11,610 bases of DNA, from positions 1 to 11,610 of the forward strand of contig CACZYN010000033.1 of the NCBI GenBank assembly GCA_902785445.1, given 5' to 3'. The notes under the pieces are model-generated. The model worked only from the letters and a program-made list of their open reading frames with translations. It was not told the origin of the DNA and ran no database searches. Origin of the DNA: an uncultured Anaerovibrio sp. Its GTDB lineage: Bacteria > Bacillota > Negativicutes > Selenomonadales > Selenomonadaceae. Shown piece by piece: positions 6,506 through 11,610 of the stretch (the first letter of the stretch is position 1; every line of letters starts with the position of its first letter). A program made the position numbers and the translations under genes.

Positions 6506-7771
6506 ATGGAAAAGTTGATTATAAATGGTGGTAAACCGCTAAAGGGTCGGGTAAAAATCAGTGGAGCCAAGAATGCTGTGCTGCCAATTATTTGCGCCAC
6601 TTTGTTAGGACAGGATACGCCTAGTCGCTTGGAGGAAGTTCCAGCATTGGATGATGTGCATACCTTGACCGAGGTATTGATTCAGTTGGGGGTAAAGGCT
6701 GATCTGGATCCGGATAAAAACACTTTGCAGGTGGATTGTTCCAATATTACCAGTTGTGAGGCACCTTATGATCTGGTAAGAAAGATGCGGGCCTCCTTCC
6801 TGATTATTGGTCCATTGCTGGCTCGTTATGGCAAGGCCAAGATTTCTTTGCCAGGAGGCTGTGCAATTGGTACCAGACCTATCGATTTGCATTTAAAGGG
6901 CTTTGAGGCTTTAGGGGCCGACATTAATATCGGTCATGGCTTTATTGAGGCCAGTGCACCTAATGGCCTGAAGGGGGCCAGAATTTATCTGGACTTCCCA
7001 AGTGTAGGAGCCACAGAGAATATTATTATGGCGGCCTGCATGGCTGAGGGGCAGACTATAATTGAAAATCAAGCTCAGGAGCCGGAAATTATCGATTTGG
7101 CCAATTATCTCAACGTGATGGGTGCTAAAATTCGCGGTGCCGGAACCAATGTCATCAAGATTGATGGGGTGGAGAAGCTTACCGGCAAGAATTACACCAT
7201 TATTCCGGATCGTATTGAGGCCGGTACCTATATGGTGGCAGCAGCCATGACCAAGGGCGACGTGTATATTGAAAATGCCATCAGTGAGCATCTGAAGCCG
7301 GTTATTGCCAAGCTGAAAGAGGCTGGCGTAACCATTGAGGAAAATATCGATGGTATTCGTGTGACTTGTGATAAGACTACCAAGGCAGTTGATATAAAAA
7401 CCATGCCATATCCAGGTTTCCCTACGGATATGCAGGCCCAGTTTATGGCTATGCTTACTGTGTCAGAGGGTTCCAGCATGGTTACGGAAACGGTATTTGA
7501 GAATCGCTTCATGCATGTAGATGAATTGAAGCGTATGGGAGCCAATATCAAAATTGACGGTCGCACTTCCGTGGTAGAGGGAGTAACCTCCTTAAAGGGC
7601 TGCCAGGTAAAGGCTACAGATCTTAGAGCTGGAGCAGCTATGGTTTTGGCTGGTTTAGTAGCTGAGGGCGAAACGGCCATTGGCTATATTCACCATATTG
7701 ATAGAGGCTATGACAATTTGGTAGCCAAACTTATTGGCTTGGGCGCAGATATTCGCCGGGTTGATGTGTAA
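6506..7771 (+). CDS. murA: UDP-N-acetylglucosamine 1-carboxyvinyltransferase
   Basis: Transfers enolpyruvate from PEP to UDP-GlcNAc, the first committed step of peptidoglycan synthesis, in the cytoplasm. The 421-residue protein shows Lys22-Asn23 in the N-terminal KISGAKNAVLP, the fosfomycin-target cysteine in PGGCAIGTRPIDLH (Cys119, equivalent to Cys115 in E. coli), and the catalytic aspartate in FPTDMQAQ (Asp308, E. coli Asp305). Having cysteine rather than aspartate at 119 predicts fosfomycin sensitivity of the enzyme itself. The GGGAGGAAG tract (6488-6496) stands a little far (9-12 bases) from the ATG, but no nearer start is better. Many Firmicutes have a second paralogue (murZ/murAB); whether this one is the main copy cannot be told here. 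The glycosyltransferase that follows starts 13 bases after its stop and is probably co-transcribed. Confidence 0.97.
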   Translation: MEKLIINGGKPLKGRVKISGAKNAVLPIICATLLGQDTPSRLEEVPALDDVHTLTEVLIQLGVKADLDPDKNTLQVDCSNITSCEAPYDLVRKMRASFLIIGPLLARYGKAKISLPGGCAIGTRPIDLHLKGFEALGADINIGHGFIEASAPNGLKGARIYLDFPSVGATENIIMAACMAEGQTIIENQAQEPEIIDLANYLNVMGAKIRGAGTNVIKIDGVEKLTGKNYTIIPDRIEAGTYMVAAAMTKGDVYIENAISEHLKPVIAKLKEAGVTIEENIDGIRVTCDKTTKAVDIKTMPYPGFPTDMQAQFMAMLTVSEGSSMVTETVFENRFMHVDELKRMGANIKIDGRTSVVEGVTSLKGCQVKATDLRAGAAMVLAGLVAEGETAIGYIHHIDRGYDNLVAKLIGLGADIRRVDV

Positions 7772-7784
7772 GAAGGAGCATTTA

Positions 7785-9233
7785 ATGGATACAACCAAGA
7801 AGGATATTTCTTTGATTGTCTTAGTGGGACTAGTGTTGTTCTGGCTGGGCAATTGGGCTATAGCCATTACGGACCCGGTGGAGTCCAATTATACTCTTAC
7901 GGCTTTGGAAATGCTTCGCTCCGGAGACTATGTTTCCCCGCGGATTTATGGTAATTACTGGTATGATAAACCGGCTTTTTTCTACTGGGAATTGATTGCA
8001 GCATATAAGCTGTTTGGTGTAAATGAATTTGCCTCCCGCCTCTTTCCAGGGATTTTCGGTGTTATTGGCTTGGTGATAACTTATCTTTTTACCAAGAAGA
8101 TATATGATCGGAAAACTGGTCTTATGGCGGCGGGGATCTTGGGTACCTGTTTTGAATATTGGCTGTTGTCCAAGACCATTATCACCGACTTGACCCTGTT
8201 TGTGTTCTTTGGCGGAGTGTTGATAACCTTTTATCTTAGCTACAGCACCAAAAAACGGAATTATTATTATCTGTCGTATTTTTTGGCCGGACTGGCTACT
8301 TTGGATAAGGGACCAATTGGTCTGTTGATGCCAGGCTTTATAATTTTAGTGTATCTGGCCATTCGCCGGGATTTAAAGGAATTCCTCCATATGAAGCTGC
8401 TTACCGGCTTGGTGCTGTACGTGTTGACAGCGGGTAGCTGGTATTATGCCATGTACACCATTCATGGCATGGACTTTTTGGAGAATTTCCTGGGCGTGCA
8501 TAACTTCCTGCGAGCTACCCAGTCAGAGCATCCGCAGTGGGATGTGTGGTGGTATTACACCATGATTTTCTTTGCCGGCTGTCTGCCATGGTGTTGGACC
8601 CTGCCAGCGGCCATTATTAAATACATCAAGCGGCGGGAAATGCCTGTATTTGACCAAACTACCACTTTTTTGCTCACTTGGGCTCTGGTGGTAAATATAG
8701 CTTTTCAGTGCATGGCTACCAAATATACCACTTATACTTTGCCGGGGCTGTTGCCAATTGCTATTTTAATGGCTCGTTACCTCTATGACAGGGAAAAGCT
8801 GGTAAAGATTACGGTAGGAGTTATGTTGGCGGTATATGCGGTATTGACCTTTACCTTGGCTGTACCGGCCTGCTCCAATGAAGGCTATTCCAGTAAGAAT
8901 GTGGCGGCGGTATATAAGGATCGGGTCAAGGATAATGATCTGGTGGTAAGCTACGGCGATTATAAAACATCAGCAGTGTTCTACGGGGACAAAATGGTGT
9001 ATCGCCTGGAGCATGGAGATCAAATCGCGGATATGCTTCCTGATGGCAAGAGTTGGAATGCCAAGAATGTAATGCCGTTTATGGCTTTGGAAGAATTGCC
9101 GACGGACAGGGACGTTTATTTGATATTGAATAACCGCAAGTTCGATGTGTTTGAAAAAGACTTCAACGTAGCGGAATGGGAGCTGCTGGAAGGCTTTAAA
9201 AATGCTCGGGTATATTATCGTAAGGCCAAATAA
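7785..9233 (+). CDS. ArnT-like membrane glycosyltransferase (GT39/GT83)
   Basis: Polytopic membrane enzyme of the ArnT/PMT fold, which moves a sugar from a polyprenyl phosphate to a lipid or protein acceptor on the outer face of the inner membrane. The 482-residue chain begins with a membrane segment (about 8-28) followed by the first extracytoplasmic loop with DPVESNY at 30-36, then EMLRSGDYVSP and YWYDKPAFFYW, the conserved signatures of this family. Roughly eleven hydrophobic segments follow up to about residue 365, then a soluble C-terminal tail of about 110 residues. The start is ATG 7785, because GAAGGAG (7772-7778) is 6 bases away; an upstream in-frame TTG at 7734 would overlap murA and has no such site. 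Donor and acceptor are unknown; lipid A or another envelope glycan is an inference from family and from murA next door. Confidence 0.88.
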   Translation: MDTTKKDISLIVLVGLVLFWLGNWAIAITDPVESNYTLTALEMLRSGDYVSPRIYGNYWYDKPAFFYWELIAAYKLFGVNEFASRLFPGIFGVIGLVITYLFTKKIYDRKTGLMAAGILGTCFEYWLLSKTIITDLTLFVFFGGVLITFYLSYSTKKRNYYYLSYFLAGLATLDKGPIGLLMPGFIILVYLAIRRDLKEFLHMKLLTGLVLYVLTAGSWYYAMYTIHGMDFLENFLGVHNFLRATQSEHPQWDVWWYYTMIFFAGCLPWCWTLPAAIIKYIKRREMPVFDQTTTFLLTWALVVNIAFQCMATKYTTYTLPGLLPIAILMARYLYDREKLVKITVGVMLAVYAVLTFTLAVPACSNEGYSSKNVAAVYKDRVKDNDLVVSYGDYKTSAVFYGDKMVYRLEHGDQIADMLPDGKSWNAKNVMPFMALEELPTDRDVYLILNNRKFDVFEKDFNVAEWELLEGFKNARVYYRKAK

Positions 9234-9246
9234 AATATGAATACTT

Positions 9247-9290
9247 AAACATCTCGTTGAGTAATATCAACGAGATGTTTTTTTATTTTT
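9247..9290 (+). terminator. Intrinsic terminator behind murA-glycosyltransferase
   Basis: A perfect 14-bp stem AAACATCTCGTTGA (9247-9260) / TCAACGAGATGTTT (9267-9280) with a 6-base loop, followed by TTTTATTTTTT. It closes the murA-glycosyltransferase transcript 13 bases after the stop codon. Confidence 0.93.
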
Positions 9291-9293
9291 TCC

Positions 9294-9321
9294 TTGCATT
9301 TTATTGGGAAAGTAGTAAAAT
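9294..9321 (+). promoter_or_regulatory. Promoter of the NiaP-like transporter gene
   Basis: The -35 box TTGCAT (9294-9299), a 16-base spacer and the -10 box TAAAAT (9316-9321), directly after a terminator. The eleven bases GTAAAATACAT at 9315-9325 also occur at the rpiB promoter (2652-2662). A second possible -10, TATAAT at 9333-9338, has no well-placed -35. The predicted start from the first is near 9328. Confidence 0.65.
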
Positions 9322-9342
9322 ACATAAATGTGTATAATTAAC

Positions 9343-9352
9343 TGTCATGACA
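9343..9352. promoter_or_regulatory. Palindromic candidate operator before niaP
   Basis: A perfect 10-base palindrome TGTCATGACA, about 15-25 bases downstream of the predicted transcription start and 24 bases before the chosen start codon. From memory, sites of the niacin repressor NiaR (YrxA) in Firmicutes are palindromes with a TGTC..GACA core, which would fit a niacin transporter gene. That match is recalled, not searched, so it is only a candidate. Confidence 0.45.
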
Positions 9353-9375
9353 CTTGCAAGAAAGGGTGTAAAGAA

Positions 9376-10701
9376 TTGATTTTAGACAGACTGGAAAGAA
9401 TGCCGGTAGGCTCATTTCATTACAAATTATTATTGGTGACTGGTTTAGGATGGCTCTTTGACTCCATGGATACGGGGCTTATATCCTTTGTATTGCCAGT
9501 ATTGGCCAAGGAGTGGGGGCTGACCCCGGATCAGATGGGCTGGATCGGCAGTGTGGGCCTTATTGGTATGGCCCTGGGTGCTGTTATATCCGGAACGGTA
9601 GCGGACCGGATTGGCCGCAAGCAGGTATTTACTATTACCGTATTGATGTATGCTATTGCCACTGGTATGTGTGCACTGGCTTGGAATTATGAGGCATTAT
9701 TGTTTTTCCGCTTCCTGGTAGGCTTTGGCCTGGGCGGTGAATTGCCGGTAGCAGCTACGCTCATGTCGGAGTATGCACCTACCAAGCTGCGGGGGAGATT
9801 TATTGTATTGCTGGAGAGCTTTTGGGGCATTGGCTGGCTGGTAGCGGCCTGCATTGCTTATCTCCTGATACCGGAATTCGGCTGGAAGATGGCCTTCCTT
9901 ATTGGCTCTTTGCCGGCCTTGTATGTGTTCCTGATTCGCCTGCACATGCCGGAGTCGGTGCGTTATCTTATTTCCCAGAAGCGCATTGATGAGGCCAAGG
10001 AAATTATTCTCATGCTGGAGAAAAAGCTTCATGTGGAGAGCAAGGCCTTTGATGCTGAACTGACACCTGCCGAGCAGGGAACCGCCAGCAATGAGCAGCC
10101 AGGGCCGGGTGCTTTGTGGTCCGGGAAATACGTTAAGCGTACCATAATGCTGTGGTTGGCTTGGTTTGGTATTGTGTTCAGTTACTACGGTATTTTCATG
10201 TGGCTGCCATCCATTGTCTTCCAGCAGGGCTTTGCGGTGGTAAAGACCTTTGAGTATGTGCTGATAATGACTCTGGCGCAATTGCCTGGCTATTATTGTG
10301 CTGCTTGGCTGGTGGATGTGATTGGCCGGAAATATACCTTGTCCATTTTCCTCCTGATGAGTGGTGTGGCCAGCTATTTCTTTGGTAATGCCGGATCTTC
10401 GGAGACGTTGCTTCTCTGGGGAGCCACCATGTCCTTCTTTAATCTGGGGGCTTGGGGAGTTATCTACACTTATACTCCGGAGCTGTATCCAACGGCTATG
10501 CGGGCCCTGGGCAGCGGTTGGGCAGCAGGTTTTGGCCGTATCGGCGGCATGATTGCCCCTGCTTTGGTAGGTATCATGATTGCTAACCAGCTGGGCTTCG
10601 ATAAGGTATTTATGATGTTTGCAGCGGTGTTTATTGTGGTATCTGTGGTGGTAATGACCTTGGGCACCGAAACCCGCCAGAAACAGCTGGAGGATATTTA
10701 A
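9376..10701 (+). CDS. niaP: MFS transporter, NiaP-like (probable niacin importer)
   Basis: Twelve-segment major facilitator protein of the inner membrane, closely resembling Bacillus NiaP (YceI) along its length: GLGWLFDSMDTGLISF in the first segment, the loop 2-3 motif ADRIGRK around Asp77, GLGGELPVA and RGRFIVLLESFWGIGW in segments 4-5, FSYYGIFMWLPS, MTLAQLPGYY and SFFNLGAWGVIYTYTPELYPTA. The likely substrate is nicotinate/nicotinamide for NAD salvage; other aromatic acids remain possible. The central cytoplasmic loop (about residues 198-250) is longer than I recall for YceI and contains a Pro/Gly/Gln-rich stretch. I choose TTG 9376 (441 residues): AAAGGGTG (9361-9368) is 7 bases upstream and the protein then starts MILDRLERMPVG. 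The in-frame ATG at 9328 would add 16 Cys- and Lys-rich residues encoded over the promoter and the palindrome. Confidence 0.85.
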   Translation: MILDRLERMPVGSFHYKLLLVTGLGWLFDSMDTGLISFVLPVLAKEWGLTPDQMGWIGSVGLIGMALGAVISGTVADRIGRKQVFTITVLMYAIATGMCALAWNYEALLFFRFLVGFGLGGELPVAATLMSEYAPTKLRGRFIVLLESFWGIGWLVAACIAYLLIPEFGWKMAFLIGSLPALYVFLIRLHMPESVRYLISQKRIDEAKEIILMLEKKLHVESKAFDAELTPAEQGTASNEQPGPGALWSGKYVKRTIMLWLAWFGIVFSYYGIFMWLPSIVFQQGFAVVKTFEYVLIMTLAQLPGYYCAAWLVDVIGRKYTLSIFLLMSGVASYFFGNAGSSETLLLWGATMSFFNLGAWGVIYTYTPELYPTAMRALGSGWAAGFGRIGGMIAPALVGIMIANQLGFDKVFMMFAAVFIVVSVVVMTLGTETRQKQLEDI

Positions 10702-10723
10702 AAGTAAATCTTATATATTAAAT

Positions 10724-10777
10724 AAGGCTATGACCGATTGGCATCATATGATGAACTCGGCCATAGCTTTTTTATTT
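10724..10777 (+). terminator. Terminator behind niaP with a nested palindrome
   Basis: Arms 10724-10737 and 10757-10770 pair over 14 positions (one A-C mismatch, one G-T wobble), followed by TTTATTT. The apical region carries a second perfect palindrome, CATCATATGATG (10742-10753), which can fold as an inner hairpin. Confidence 0.82.
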
Positions 10778-10798
10778 AGTGATATTATTTAATTAATA

Positions 10799-10829
10799 TT
10801 GTGCGTAAAACTTTAAAATATTATATAAT
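10799..10829 (+). promoter_or_regulatory. Probable promoter of the toxin-antitoxin pair
   Basis: TTGTGC (10799-10804) lies 17 bases before TATATA (10822-10827) and 19 before the overlapping TATAAT (10824-10829). Another TATAAT is at 10835-10840. The whole stretch from about 10775 to 10860 is very AT-rich, so the exact start cannot be fixed by eye. Confidence 0.5.
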
Positions 10830-10864
10830 TTTATTATAATTATAAATAAAATAAGACAAGAAAG

Positions 10865-10912
10865 ATGAATAGAAGAAATTTGCTTGTAGGGATATTTCTG
10901 CATATTCCTTGA
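10865..10912 (+). CDS. Possible 15-codon leader peptide before the toxin
   Basis: An ATG at 10865 opens a 15-codon frame (MNRRNLLVGIFLHIP) ending with TGA at 10910-10912. The only ribosome-binding signal is AAGAAAG abutting the ATG, which is weak. What makes it worth listing is that its stop falls at the top of the hairpin that holds the toxin ribosome-binding site, so its translation could control toxin translation. A frame this short is common by chance. Confidence 0.25.
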   Translation: MNRRNLLVGIFLHIP

Positions 10913-10921
10913 AAGGAATAT
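10902..10921 (+). promoter_or_regulatory. Inverted repeat covering the toxin ribosome-binding site
   Basis: ATATTCCTT (10902-10910) and AAGGAATAT (10913-10921) form a perfect 9-base inverted repeat with a 2-base centre. The right arm contains the AAGGA ribosome-binding site of the toxin gene, 7 bases before its ATG. In DNA it could be the binding site of the antitoxin, as is usual for autoregulated TA modules; in RNA it could hide the ribosome-binding site, although a 2-base loop would force opening of the top pairs. Confidence 0.6.
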
Positions 10922-10924
10922 ATT

Positions 10925-11284
10925 ATGTTTGATATAATTTATTATGAAAAATTCAATAAAGAGAAACCTGTAGAAGAATTTCTTTTATCATTGGATATAA
11001 AGATGAGGGTAAAGGTTCTTCGTAACATTCAGCACTTAAAGCTAAATGGCTACAAGCTGAGAGAACCTCTGTCTTCGCCATTAAGAGGTGGTATTTTCGA
11101 ATTACGCACTCAAACAGGTGGCAATATCACACGAATTTTGTATTTTTTCTATGATGGAAATAAAATAGTATTGACGCACGGATTTGTAAAGAAAACTAGA
11201 AAAACGCCTCCATCTGAGATTGATCGGGCATTAAGGTATAAAAAAGAGTATCTTGCGAGAAGGGAGACTGAAAATCATGGATGA
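10925..11284 (+). CDS. HigB/RelE-type toxin (Gp49-like family)
   Basis: Toxin of a type II toxin-antitoxin module, expected by family to cut mRNA in the ribosome. The 119-residue basic protein has the features of the phage-derived Gp49-like/HigB family: an N-terminal strand IIYYEKFN, the helical segment VEEFLLSLDIKMRVKVLRNIQ, PLRGGIFELRTQ, RILYFFYDGNKIVLTHGFVKKTRKTP, then a charged C-terminal helix ending EYLARRETENHG. The order toxin-then-antitoxin is the HigBA arrangement. AAGGA in an inverted repeat precedes the ATG by 7 bases, and the last 8 bases overlap the antitoxin start. The gene is more AT-rich and uses more A/T-ending codons than its neighbours, consistent with horizontal gain. Assignment to the superfamily is firm; exact target is unknown. 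Confidence 0.9.
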   Translation: MFDIIYYEKFNKEKPVEEFLLSLDIKMRVKVLRNIQHLKLNGYKLREPLSSPLRGGIFELRTQTGGNITRILYFFYDGNKIVLTHGFVKKTRKTPPSEIDRALRYKKEYLARRETENHG

Positions 11285-11549
11285 TTTTGATAGCTTTTTA
11301 AATGAGCAATTGCAAGACCCGGAATTTAAAAAGGAATGGGATGCCAGCCAGTTGGAGTTTGATATTACTGAGATGATTATTGCTGCACGTCGGGAGCAAA
11401 ATCTTTCACAAAAAGAATTAGCTGCCAAATCTGGTATTCGACAATCTAATATAAGTCGTATCGAAAACGGTCAGTGTATACCTAATATCACTACTTTGCA
11501 AAGAATAGCTGCTGGGTTGGGGAAAAAAGTTCAAATACAATTTATCTAG
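11277..11549 (+). CDS. Xre-family antitoxin (HigA-like)
   Basis: A 90-residue DNA-binding antitoxin that should neutralise the toxin encoded just upstream and repress the shared promoter. Residues about 1-32 (DDFDSFLNEQLQDPEFKKEWD) are the acidic segment typical of antitoxins of Gp49-like toxins; residues about 33-86 are an HTH_3 domain with MIIAARREQNLSQKELAAKSG, the recognition helix region RQSNISRIENG, and PNITTLQRIAAGLGKKVQIQF. ATG 11277 is chosen with AAGGGAG (11260-11266) at 10 bases; an in-frame TTG at 11253 would add 8 residues and lacks a ribosome-binding site. It overlaps the toxin gene by 8 bases, indicating coupled translation. Confidence 0.92.
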   Translation: MDDFDSFLNEQLQDPEFKKEWDASQLEFDITEMIIAARREQNLSQKELAAKSGIRQSNISRIENGQCIPNITTLQRIAAGLGKKVQIQFI

Positions 11550-11559
11550 GTATAAAAAT

Positions 11560-11607
11560 AACCCGGGTATGGGATGCGTGTTGTGCATCTCATACCCGGG
11601 TTTGTTT
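11560..11607 (+). terminator. Large hairpin terminator behind the antitoxin
   Basis: Arms AACCCGGGTATGGGATGC (11560-11577) and 11585-11602 pair at all 18 positions (one G-T wobble) with a 7-base loop, followed by TGTTTATA. It starts 11 bases after the antitoxin stop. An A-rich run before the left arm means it could also stop transcription arriving from the right. Confidence 0.85.
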
Positions 11608-11610
11608 ATA

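Noticed and set aside
9697..10281. 194-codon minus-strand frame inside niaP
   Set aside because: Antisense to conserved MFS segments and rich in His/Gln in the way antisense frames of membrane proteins are.
10799..10860. Replication origin or AT-rich unwinding element
   Set aside because: AT-richness alone; no DnaA-box cluster or iterons are present, and a promoter for the TA pair explains it.
11560..11610. CRISPR repeat or attachment site at the right edge
   Set aside because: There is a single hairpin with a T-rich tail, no spaced repeats, and no second copy of the sequence in the window; a terminator is sufficient.

Overview
The window is bacterial, chromosomal and almost fully coding, with every convincing gene on the + strand. 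The order prfA-prmC-tsaC(sua5)-rpiB-glyA-upp, with murA a little further on, is the order known from Bacillus and other Firmicutes (there with extra genes between). The base composition is moderate and the TA pair at the right end is visibly more AT-rich. A membrane glycosyltransferase of the ArnT/PMT type directly behind murA would suit a Firmicute with an outer membrane (Negativicutes, Selenomonas-like). That placement is an inference from gene content and could be wrong.

Layout. (1) 1-2613: a translation-fidelity cluster of peptide release factor 1 (prfA), the methyltransferase that modifies its GGQ glutamine (prmC), and the threonylcarbamoyl-AMP synthase for tRNA t6A (tsaC), the last two overlapping. 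(2) 2630-5116: central metabolism with its own promoter, made up of ribose-5-phosphate isomerase B, serine hydroxymethyltransferase and uracil phosphoribosyltransferase. These feed one-carbon units, PRPP precursors and pyrimidine salvage. upp has an additional promoter whose -10 lies in the loop of a long inverted repeat. (3) 5132-6422: an iron-dependent alcohol dehydrogenase set between a hairpin and a strong terminator. (4) 6425-9290: promoter, murA (first committed step of peptidoglycan), a closely coupled ArnT-like glycosyltransferase, and a strong terminator. (5) 9294-10777: promoter, possible operator, a NiaP-like MFS transporter (probably niacin), and a terminator. (6) 10778-11610: an AT-rich toxin-antitoxin module (HigB/RelE-type toxin first, Xre antitoxin second) with an unusual leader, closed by a large hairpin terminator.

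Most of the window is ordinary housekeeping DNA and no clearly new multi-gene system is visible. The most interesting items are regulatory: the inverted repeat enclosing the upp -10 element, the toxin leader in which a 15-codon reading frame ends inside a hairpin that holds the toxin ribosome-binding site, palindromes at the murA and niaP promoters, and a shared extended -10 promoter signature. No stretch over 300 bases lacks a gene; the longest gap (10702-10924) holds a terminator, an AT-rich promoter and the toxin leader.
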